Source: Candidatus Omnitrophota bacterium
GTDB taxonomy: Bacteria; Omnitrophota; Gorgyraeia; Gorgyraeales; Gorgyraeaceae
Direction: 5' to 3'
DNA length: 37,486 nucleotides
NCBI GenBank assembly: GCA_018824725.1
Contig: JAHJGB010000126.1
Coordinates: 1 to 37,486, forward strand
Part shown: piece by piece, positions 30,965-37,486 of the stretch
Numbering within the stretch: position 1 is the first letter of the stretch
Layout: the number at the start of each line of letters is the position of its first letter
Notes under the pieces: model-generated
The model's input: the letters and a program-made list of their open reading frames with translations, nothing else
What the model was told of the DNA's origin: nothing
The model's database searches: none
Position numbers and translations under genes: made by a program

Positions 30965-30996
30965 GTCCCGCACCTTTTTAAAAAAAGGTGCGGGAC
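30965..30996 (+). terminator. 15-bp hairpin after the small basic gene, terminator-like
   Basis: GTCCCGCACCTTTTT pairs perfectly with AAAAAGGTGCGGGAC. The stem is GC-rich at the base and A/T at the top. There is no T-run 3' of it on either strand, so termination is possible but not certain. It may be a palindromic repeat. Confidence 0.45.
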
Positions 30997-31018
30997 TCCG
31001 AAATTCAGAATTCAATCA

Positions 31019-33016
31019 ATGCGTCTTCTAGTTTTAATCCTGCTTTTTACGCTTCTTTTTATCTCTCAGATAAACACCATAGTTGACTCTGATTTATGGT
31101 GCCACTTTAAAACAGGCGAATATATTTTAAAAAATTTTAATATCCCGCAAACGGATATTTTTTCTTATACGTTGGAAAACCAGCCATGGGTAGACCATGA
31201 ATGGCTTTCTCAGATTATATTTTATATTATTTTTGCTAAATTCGGCTGGCTGGGCGTAAATATGCTCAAGGCAGTTGTCGTATCTTTATGTTTTCTTATC
31301 TTGCTGTTTTTCATAGTTTCCAAATATAAAAAACTTGTTTATGCACTCTTTTTTATAGTACTCTCTGTTTTTGCCTTTGGTTACAGGTCATTTGCAAGGC
31401 CCGAGATTTTTTCATATTTATTTTTATGCCTGTTTTTTTATGTGCTTGAAAGCGAAGAAAAATTTTATCTGCTCCCCATTCTTCAAATATTATGGGTAAA
31501 TCTGCACGGTTATTTCATATTAGGCCCTGTGTTGATATTTTTATATTGCATCGGGAGCCTTGCTTTAAGGGATTTTAAAAAAGTTAAAAGATTAGGATTG
31601 ATATTGGGTTTCACCTGTCTTGCGTGTTGCATCAATCCATATTTTTATAAAGGCGCTGTTTATCCTATAAAAATATTAATAGGGATTTTTAATCAGCAAA
31701 AAGCCTACATGCAGGATGTGCATGAATTAATGATGCCTATCAATGCCAGCTTTGGGAGGTATGTTTTTTTCTGGGTATTAGCTATTCTGTCCAGCATAAC
31801 ATTTTTAATAAATCTAAAGAAGGCCAGGATACAGCATGTTTTAATTTTTCTGGGTTCGTTTGCAGCTTCTTACGCGGCAGTAAGAAATATGCCTGTCTTT
31901 ATATTTATGGCTATGCCGCTGGCCGTTATTAATTTAAACGAGGCAGGGGTTGCTAAAAATATAGTTGATAAAAAATATTATGGAGCGGTCCTGTTGGTTA
32001 TTCTAGCAGGGATATATTTTTTTATTTCAAATAAATATTATGAGTTTACAAAACAGTCTGCGTTCAGAAAGACAGGATCCGGGATGATAGGGCTTTTGAC
32101 GCCTAAAAAGGCTTGCGATTTTTTAGAGCGCGAGAACATAAAAGGCCGAATTTTTAACAGCATTGATTTCGGGCATTATATAGCGTATAGATTTTATCCT
32201 GAGAAAAGGGTATTCATAGACGTAAGGACAGAGTTATATAAAAATGATTTTTATCAACTATATAAGAGGGCTCAAAATTATCCTGATGAATGGGAGAGCC
32301 TTCAGGAAAAATATCATTTTAATATCGCGCTTATCAGGCATTTATTCAGCGGCACAGAGCGGTTATTGAGATTTTTACATAAAGATAAAGGGTGGGCCCT
32401 GGTGCATTACGATGAAACCTCCGCAGTATTTTTACATGATGTGCCGGAAAATAAAAAGGCGATAGAAGAATTCAGGATAGATTTTAGCAAAAAGAAAATA
32501 GAAAAATCTGATGAATGTTTGAGCATAGCTGGTTTTTTCGAAAAGATAGGAGAGGCTAAGCCGGCGGAAGAGGTTTATATAAAACTCATAGAGGCAAATC
32601 CTGAATTTTTAGAAGCAGGTAATAATCTTGCTGCTATTTATATTAATGCCGGACGGCACGAAAACGCCCTTGATATCATAGACAGGTTCTTAAAATATTA
32701 TCCTGAATCAGCAGAGCTTTATTGCAATAAGGGTACGGCTTATTTGCGCATGGGTAAAAAAGAAGAAGGGATTAGTGCGCTTGAAAAATCAGCTGGGCTG
32801 AATCCTTACTTGAGACAGGCTTCTTATATGCTAGGGCTTGTGTATTATGAAAAAGGCTACATAGAAAAATCTATGCGGCAATTTATAAAATATCTGGCTT
32901 TGGACCCTTATAATGCAGGCGCGCATAGAATGCTTGGCAATATCTATAAGCATAAAGGGCTTTTAAAAAAGGCTGAGTCGGAATATAATGAAGCGGATAA
33001 GCTGGAGGGGAAATAG
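31019..33016 (+). CDS. GT-C-like polytopic membrane protein with C-terminal TPR repeats
   Basis: A 665-residue protein. The N-terminal ~370 residues contain about nine or ten membrane helices. The first extracytoplasmic loop carries DSDLWCHFKTGEYIL and later PWVDHEWLSQ, a pattern I associate with GT-C-type, dolichyl/undecaprenyl-sugar-using transferase-like proteins, where acidic residues in this loop are catalytic. A soluble region then leads into about five tetratricopeptide repeats (about 505-660, for example AGNNLAAIYINAGRHENALD and MLGNIYKHKGLLKKAESEY). It probably acts in envelope glycan assembly or protein glycosylation, but this is inferred. It ends 2 nt before the next gene. Confidence 0.7.
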   Translation: MRLLVLILLFTLLFISQINTIVDSDLWCHFKTGEYILKNFNIPQTDIFSYTLENQPWVDHEWLSQIIFYIIFAKFGWLGVNMLKAVVVSLCFLILLFFIVSKYKKLVYALFFIVLSVFAFGYRSFARPEIFSYLFLCLFFYVLESEEKFYLLPILQILWVNLHGYFILGPVLIFLYCIGSLALRDFKKVKRLGLILGFTCLACCINPYFYKGAVYPIKILIGIFNQQKAYMQDVHELMMPINASFGRYVFFWVLAILSSITFLINLKKARIQHVLIFLGSFAASYAAVRNMPVFIFMAMPLAVINLNEAGVAKNIVDKKYYGAVLLVILAGIYFFISNKYYEFTKQSAFRKTGSGMIGLLTPKKACDFLERENIKGRIFNSIDFGHYIAYRFYPEKRVFIDVRTELYKNDFYQLYKRAQNYPDEWESLQEKYHFNIALIRHLFSGTERLLRFLHKDKGWALVHYDETSAVFLHDVPENKKAIEEFRIDFSKKKIEKSDECLSIAGFFEKIGEAKPAEEVYIKLIEANPEFLEAGNNLAAIYINAGRHENALDIIDRFLKYYPESAELYCNKGTAYLRMGKKEEGISALEKSAGLNPYLRQASYMLGLVYYEKGYIEKSMRQFIKYLALDPYNAGAHRMLGNIYKHKGLLKKAESEYNEADKLEGK

Positions 33017-33018
33017 AA

Positions 33019-34260
33019 ATGCTCAAGAGCGTAGAAACCAGGCTAAAAGATTATTTTAAAAAAAATAAGAGATATGCGATTAATCTTGTTTCAAAATTAA
33101 TAGAAATTCCTACAGTGAATCCGCCCGGTAAAAACTATGAAGAGATGGTGTGTTTTCTTGAAAAGGAGTGCAGGAAACTGAGGTTGTCTACAAAAAAATA
33201 TGTTACGCCGAAAAATGTGTTAAATAAATTCGGCGTAAGATATGGCTCTAAAAGAGTGAGTTTGGTAGCTGATCTGGATACAGGGGCGGAAAAAACATTC
33301 CACATAAATTCTCATTACGATGTGGTGCCTGCTACTGATAAATGGAAAACGGATCCTTTCGTGGCAGTAATAAAAGGCGCGAAGATTTATGGCCGCGGCT
33401 CAGAAGATATGAAAGGAAATATTGCAAGCGTATTGTTCGCAATAAGGGCATTAAAGAAGTGCGGCATAAAGCCCAAAATAAATATACAGCTTTCTTTTAC
33501 GCCTGACGAAGAGATAGGCGGAAGGACAGGCCTTGGTTACCTGGTCGGGATGGGCTTTGTAAAAGCTGATTATGCGATGAGCGAAGGGTGCTCGGGAAAT
33601 TATGTTTCGATGGGGAATAAAGGCGTTTTATGGGCTGAGGTAGAGATCCTAGGCAAATCAGCTCACGGTTCTATGCCTCACAAAGGCGTCAATTCCTTTG
33701 AAAGAATGAACATGCTTGTGAATGAATTTGGAAAACTTAAAAAGAAAATCTCTAAAAGAAAAACCCGGCATAGCATGCGGGATGCTGTTTCTAAAAGCGC
33801 GACTTTTGTGATGGGAGGGTTTTTAGAGGGAGGGGTAAAAATAAATGTGGTTCCTGGGGCTGTAAAATTCAGTATAGACAGGCGGCTTATACCGGAAGAA
33901 AGTATAGGTGCCGCGAAAAAAGAAATAGAGGCTGTTATTAAAAAGTTTGATGCCGGGTACAAAGATTCAAAGGTTAATATAAGATTTATTTCGCAAGAAG
34001 GGCCTGCAATATCCGGAAAAGATGATGTATTTTTTAAAGTAGTTTCTGATGCCGTAAAGATTACAACAGGCAAATATGCGAATTTCAGCGTGATGCCCGG
34101 CGCAACTGATATGCGGTATTTCATGTGGAAGGGCATACCCACTCTTGGTTACAGCGCAAGCGGCGGGGGAAAATGGCATAGCGATGATGAATTTGTTTGC
34201 ATAAGCAGTCTTGTGAAAACAGCAAATGTCTATGCATTGGTTATGAAAGACCTGACTTAA
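33019..34260 (+). CDS. M20-family metallopeptidase/deacylase (ArgE/DapE-like)
   Basis: A 413-residue co-catalytic zinc hydrolase of the M20A group. Metal and catalytic residues visible are His99 and Asp101 (SHYD), Asp130 (GSEDMKG), the Glu164-Glu165 pair (DEEIGG), Glu189 (SEG), and a late His in KWHSDDEF. The lid-domain motif GKSAHGSMPHKG is present. The substrate cannot be read from the sequence: both arginine (ArgJ) and lysine (DapL) are made here by routes that do not need ArgE or DapE, so it may be a dipeptidase or a deacylase of another N-acyl amino acid. AGGGGAAATAGAA precedes ATG 33019. Confidence 0.85.
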   Translation: MLKSVETRLKDYFKKNKRYAINLVSKLIEIPTVNPPGKNYEEMVCFLEKECRKLRLSTKKYVTPKNVLNKFGVRYGSKRVSLVADLDTGAEKTFHINSHYDVVPATDKWKTDPFVAVIKGAKIYGRGSEDMKGNIASVLFAIRALKKCGIKPKINIQLSFTPDEEIGGRTGLGYLVGMGFVKADYAMSEGCSGNYVSMGNKGVLWAEVEILGKSAHGSMPHKGVNSFERMNMLVNEFGKLKKKISKRKTRHSMRDAVSKSATFVMGGFLEGGVKINVVPGAVKFSIDRRLIPEESIGAAKKEIEAVIKKFDAGYKDSKVNIRFISQEGPAISGKDDVFFKVVSDAVKITTGKYANFSVMPGATDMRYFMWKGIPTLGYSASGGGKWHSDDEFVCISSLVKTANVYALVMKDLT

Positions 34261-34269
34261 CTAGAGTGG

Positions 34270-34312
34270 ACTATCGAAGCCCGACTCCCTATGGGAGTCG
34301 GGCTTCGATAGT
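34270..34312. repeat. Intergenic GGGAGTC/GACTCCC hairpin 6
   Basis: A perfect 20-bp inverted repeat with a TAT loop immediately upstream of uvrA. No T-run follows it. Confidence 0.9.
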
Positions 34313-34324
34313 AAAGAGATATCT

Positions 34325-37258
34325 ATGGAAGATAAGTTTATAAAAATATTTGGGGCGAAAGAGCATAATCTTAAGAATATAAATCTCGAGATTCCCAGTA
34401 ACAAGCTGGTGGTGATTACAGGGCTTAGCGGCTCAGGAAAATCCTCCCTTGCGTTTGATACGATATACGCAGAAGGCCAGCGCAGATATGTAGAGAGCCT
34501 GTCTAGCTACGCGAGACAGTTCCTGGAACAGCTTGAAAAGCCTGACGTGGAACGCATAGAAGGCCTGTCCCCAGCTATTTCTATTGAACAGAGAAAGGCA
34601 GGCGGGAACCCGCGCTCTACAGTAGGTACCACTACAGAGATATATGATTATCTAAGGCTTCTCTTCGCCCGCATAGGAAAGCCTTATTGCTACAAATGCG
34701 GGCGGGAAATAAAACAGCAAAGCCAGGATGAAATAGTAGACAGGATTTTAAAATATCCGGACGGGACAGCTGTTATTATACTTGCTCCTATTGTGAGGGG
34801 CAGGAAAGGCGAGTACCACAGCCTTTTCAGCGAATTAAAAAAACAAGGATTTGTGAGAATAAAGTTAGACGGCAGCATGGTTTCTCTGGATGAGAAAATG
34901 GAGCCCACTTTGGCTAAAGCCCGGGGTTCCTGTGGGCGGAATACTAAGCCCGCCATTGTTTCTGTGGCGGGCGAATGTATAAAATTGGATAAATTTAAGA
35001 AGCATGATATAGAGGTCGTGGTAGACAGGATTGTGATTGAAAAAGGAATAAGAGAAAGGCTCGCGGATTCTGTAGAAACAGCTTTAAAGGTGGGCAAGGG
35101 GCTGTTGTTGGTTAATAAAGCTGATAAGGAAGATGAACTTTTCAGCGAATTATACTCGTGCCCTGAATGTGGGGTGAATTATGAAGAAATAGAACCCAGG
35201 ATGTTTTCCTTTAACAGCCCTTATGGCGCCTGCAGTTCATGCGATGGCCTGGGCACTATAATGGATATAGATCCGGATCTCGTCATACCTGATAAAACAA
35301 AATCTTTAAGAGAGGCAATAAGGCCATGGCGGGTAGGCGGAATGAGAATAGTGCTTCACTACAGAAGGCTTTTAAGAAAGCTTGGGCAGGAATACGGTTT
35401 TGGTATAGATACTCCCTTTGATAAAATCCCTAAAAAAATAAGAGATGTTATCTTATATGGTTCAAAAAGAGCAGAATGGGGTGTTTATACATTCGCCCCG
35501 ATAAAATCGGGGCTCAGTATTCCGCCTACAGGAACCCTGGGTGGGCTCCATTTTGAGGGGGTTGTACCTAATCTATTGAGGAGATTAAAAGACACAGACA
35601 GCGAATTCATGAGAGCTGAAATAAATAAATACACAACTATCTCTACTTGCCTTGAATGTAAAGGCAAGAGATTAAAGCCTGAAGCGCTTTCAATAAAGAT
35701 AAATGACATATCCATCAGCGATATTTCTGGTTTTTCAATCAGAGACGCAAAAAAATTCTTTTTGGATATAAAACTCACCCAAACGCAGGAGACAATTGCC
35801 CGCCAGATTTTAAAAGAAATACGCGAGAGGCTTAGTTTTATGACTAATGTCGGACTTGATTATCTTACGCTTGATAGAATCAGTTCCACTCTTTCCGGAG
35901 GAGAGGCGCAAAGGATAAGGCTGGCAACTCAGATAGGGGCGGGACTAGTAGGTGTTCTTTATGTGCTGGACGAGCCAAGCATAGGCCTTCATCAAAAAGA
36001 TAATGCAAAACTTCTTGATACGCTGAAGGCATTGAGAGATTTAGGAAACACGCTGATAGTTGTTGAGCACGATGAAGCTACGATAAGGAATGCGGATTAT
36101 ATTATAGATCTTGGCCCTGGCGCAGGCAAACACGGCGGATATGTGGTAGCAAAAGGTTCTATTGACGACATTATAAATTCAAAAGAATCTCTGACAGGCA
36201 GTTATATGCGCGGAGAATTAAAGATAGATGCGCCTGAGAAAAGGCGCAAGGCAATAAAAAACAGGTCTATTGTGATCAGGAACGCAAGAGAGCATAATCT
36301 TAAAAATATAGACGTCCAGATACCGCTTGGCCTTTTTGTGTGCATAACAGGGGTGTCCGGTTCAGGCAAAAGTACGATGGTGGATGATATTTTATATAAA
36401 GCTCTGGCGAAAAAACTTTACGGGTCTAAGGAAAAACCCGGAGCGCATGATGAGATTGAAGGCGTGGATCAGGTGGATAAGGTTATTGTTGTTGACCAAT
36501 CGCCCATAGGCAGGACCCCGCGTTCAAACCCGGTCACGTATACAGGAGTATTTTCTTTTATAAGGGATATATTCGCAAAACTTCCTGAATCCAGGATGAG
36601 GGGGTATAAACCCGGCCGGTTCAGTTTCAATGTTAAAGGCGGCAGATGCGAGGCGTGCCAGGGAGATGGCATCAAGCAGATAGAAATGCATTTCCTGCCT
36701 GATGTTTATGTGACTTGCGAAGTTTGTGACGGCAGGCGGTATAATCACGAGACCCTGCAGGTTCTTTATAAAGGAAAATCAATTGCCGATGTCCTGGAAA
36801 TGACAGTTGAAGACGGGATGGAACTTTTTAAAAATATCCCGCATATTCATCAGAAGCTTAAAACGCTTTGCGAGGTAGGGCTTGGGTATATTGAGTTAGG
36901 GCAATCTGCGACAACGCTTTCAGGAGGAGAAGCGCAAAGGATAAAACTTGCCGCAGAGCTGAGCAAGATAGGGACAGGTAAAACCCTTTATATACTGGAT
37001 GAGCCTACCACAGGCCTGCATTTTGCAGACATAGACAGGCTGCTCAAGGTATTGCATGCTCTAGTAGAGGGAGGGAACAGCGTTTTGATAATAGAACATA
37101 ATCTGGATGTCATAAAATCAGCAGATTATGTCATAGACCTGGGGCCTGGAGGAGGAGATGAAGGCGGAAATATAGTAACCTGCGGCACACCTGAAGAAAT
37201 AGCCAAAGCTTCATCTTCATATACCGGACAATACTTGAAAACATACCTAAAGCCATAA
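34325..37258 (+). CDS. uvrA: UvrABC excinuclease subunit A with two repeat-derived insertions
   Basis: UvrA is the dimeric damage-recognition ATPase that loads UvrB in nucleotide-excision repair. The 977-residue protein has two ABC modules: Walker [10 protein letters not shown] (33-41) and GVSGSGKST (676-684), signatures [14 protein letters not shown] and [14 protein letters not shown], and Walker [11 protein letters not shown] and [10 protein letters not shown]. The zinc modules are CPECG...CSSC and CEACQGDG...CEVCDG. It is about 35 residues longer than E. coli UvrA. Two segments explain this: about 192-219 (from [12 protein letters not shown] to VAGECI), and about 387-409 ([20 protein letters not shown]). 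Both are encoded by copies of the coding palindromic element, in opposite orientations. The core motifs are intact, so the protein is probably functional. Confidence 0.97.
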   Translation: MEDKFIKIFGAKEHNLKNINLEIPSNKLVVITGLSGSGKSSLAFDTIYAEGQRRYVESLSSYARQFLEQLEKPDVERIEGLSPAISIEQRKAGGNPRSTVGTTTEIYDYLRLLFARIGKPYCYKCGREIKQQSQDEIVDRILKYPDGTAVIILAPIVRGRKGEYHSLFSELKKQGFVRIKLDGSMVSLDEKMEPTLAKARGSCGRNTKPAIVSVAGECIKLDKFKKHDIEVVVDRIVIEKGIRERLADSVETALKVGKGLLLVNKADKEDELFSELYSCPECGVNYEEIEPRMFSFNSPYGACSSCDGLGTIMDIDPDLVIPDKTKSLREAIRPWRVGGMRIVLHYRRLLRKLGQEYGFGIDTPFDKIPKKIRDVILYGSKRAEWGVYTFAPIKSGLSIPPTGTLGGLHFEGVVPNLLRRLKDTDSEFMRAEINKYTTISTCLECKGKRLKPEALSIKINDISISDISGFSIRDAKKFFLDIKLTQTQETIARQILKEIRERLSFMTNVGLDYLTLDRISSTLSGGEAQRIRLATQIGAGLVGVLYVLDEPSIGLHQKDNAKLLDTLKALRDLGNTLIVVEHDEATIRNADYIIDLGPGAGKHGGYVVAKGSIDDIINSKESLTGSYMRGELKIDAPEKRRKAIKNRSIVIRNAREHNLKNIDVQIPLGLFVCITGVSGSGKSTMVDDILYKALAKKLYGSKEKPGAHDEIEGVDQVDKVIVVDQSPIGRTPRSNPVTYTGVFSFIRDIFAKLPESRMRGYKPGRFSFNVKGGRCEACQGDGIKQIEMHFLPDVYVTCEVCDGRRYNHETLQVLYKGKSIADVLEMTVEDGMELFKNIPHIHQKLKTLCEVGLGYIELGQSATTLSGGEAQRIKLAAELSKIGTGKTLYILDEPTTGLHFADIDRLLKVLHALVEGGNSVLIIEHNLDVIKSADYVIDLGPGGGDEGGNIVTCGTPEEIAKASSSYTGQYLKTYLKP
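34898..34982 (-). repeat. Coding palindromic element, copy C (inside uvrA, reversed)
   Basis: The reverse complement matches copy A (4281-4365) over about 85 bp, starting TTATACATTCG and ending TGGGCTCCAT. Its first stem is CCCGCCA/TGGCGGG. The second stem has decayed on one side (CCCGGGCT versus AGCCAAAG). Read on the uvrA strand it encodes an insertion between SLDE and KLDKFKKHD. Confidence 0.88.
35485..35551 (+). repeat. Coding palindromic element, copy B (inside uvrA, direct)
   Basis: This copy is shorter because most of the second hairpin is deleted (AACCCTGGGTGGGC remains). It starts TTATACATTCG, has the first stem CCCCGAT/ATCGGGG, then the same GGCTCAGTATTCCGCC and TGGGCTCCAT end. The first stem differs from copies A and C on both arms but still pairs. 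It encodes an insertion between the [11 protein letters not shown] and FEGVVPNL segments of UvrA. Confidence 0.85.
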
Positions 37259-37486
37259 GTAGTCCGCTCGCTCAGGTGAAAATTTACCCCTTGCAACACT
37301 TGCTAGCCCTGGCAGGCTTTCGAAAAGACGCTCGGACGCCCCAGCGAGGTGTCCTTCGCTCCGCGCCGATTCTCGCCCTTCGTCGCGGAGTTTACCCTGA
37401 GCATAGGCGAAGGGCTCCTCAGGACCAGGTCGAGACTTAACGAAACGTCTGGGCTCACCCTGTCAGGCAGGTCTGAGGCACATTAG
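37259..37486. other. GC-rich non-coding tail after uvrA
   Basis: The last 228 bases are clearly more GC-rich than the rest and contain no credible gene on either strand. There are several short inverted repeats, including CCCTTCG with CGAAGGG around GTTTACCCTGAGCATAGG. It looks like an interspersed repeat or the edge of an acquired segment. The window ends before its other border. Confidence 0.4.

Noticed and set aside
33019-34260. Naming the M20 gene argE or dapE
   Set aside because: Motifs are shared across the M20 family, and both pathways in this window work without these enzymes.
4804-34312. The GGGAGTC hairpins as intrinsic terminators
   Set aside because: None has a proper T-run right after the stem, and several lie within what look like continuous operons. 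They are listed as repeats instead.
1-37486. tRNA, rRNA, prophage, insertion-sequence transposase or defence genes
   Set aside because: I saw no tRNA-like or rRNA-like sequence and no transposase, integrase, phage or restriction/defence motif. Nearly every stretch is assigned to biosynthetic or housekeeping genes.

Overview
The window is a dense, single-strand (+) block of housekeeping and biosynthetic genes from a bacterial chromosome. The gene content and style suggest an uncultivated anaerobe of the Omnitrophota (OP3/PVC-side) type. The clues are DapL- and NadX-type pathways, a spermidine-synthase-like polytopic membrane protein, an exported-looking radical-SAM protein with an ALRVP motif after its signal peptide, a GT-C-like/TPR membrane protein, and many short palindromic repeats. 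This placement is inferred from memory of such genomes and has not been tested by a search.

Layout: (1) 1-3411 leucine and aspartate-family genes: leuC (cut by the window edge), leuD, leuB, asd. (2) 3393-6421 truA, a DUF3786-like gene, an unrecognised beta-repeat-like protein and a secreted six-EF-hand protein. (3) 6460-12942 accessory block: an AT-rich spermidine-synthase-like membrane protein, a zinc alcohol dehydrogenase paired with an LsrF-type aldolase/thiolase, and a radical-SAM/B12-like protein. (4) 13083-13916 rplM-rpsI. (5) 14092-21960 argC-argJ-argB-argD-argF-argG-argH, a complete glutamate-to-arginine route. (6) 21953-27100 lysA-dapF-dapA-dapB-dapL, which with asd gives lysine by the aminotransferase route (only aspartokinase is missing). 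(7) 27247-30792 folK-panC-panD-nadA-nadX: folate, pantothenate and NAD precursors. (8) 30827-34260 a 40-residue basic protein, a GT-C-like/TPR membrane protein and an M20 peptidase. (9) 34325-37258 uvrA, then a GC-rich non-coding tail.

Most genes are separated by a few bases or overlap, so they are probably expressed in a few long transcripts. Good sigma70-like promoters are visible before the alcohol dehydrogenase, the radical-SAM gene, rplM and argC. The argC promoter shares its -35 box with the 3' arm of the rpsI terminator.

The most unusual content is the repeats, several of which lie inside conserved proteins and keep the frame open. An ~85-bp two-hairpin element occurs three times (once in the DUF3786-like gene, twice in uvrA in opposite orientations), with compensatory base changes in its first stem. 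A separate 8-bp-unit element adds nearly the same peptide (AQxHKGxSKR) to TruA and DapF, and a related 7-bp-unit array lies in leuC. Another element forms the C-terminal tails and stop codons of ArgB and PanC in two different frames. These resemble in principle the coding palindromic elements of Rickettsia. Perfect hairpins with a GGGAGTC/GACTCCC core recur between genes, and two copies of a ~120-bp inverted-repeat element bracket dapL.
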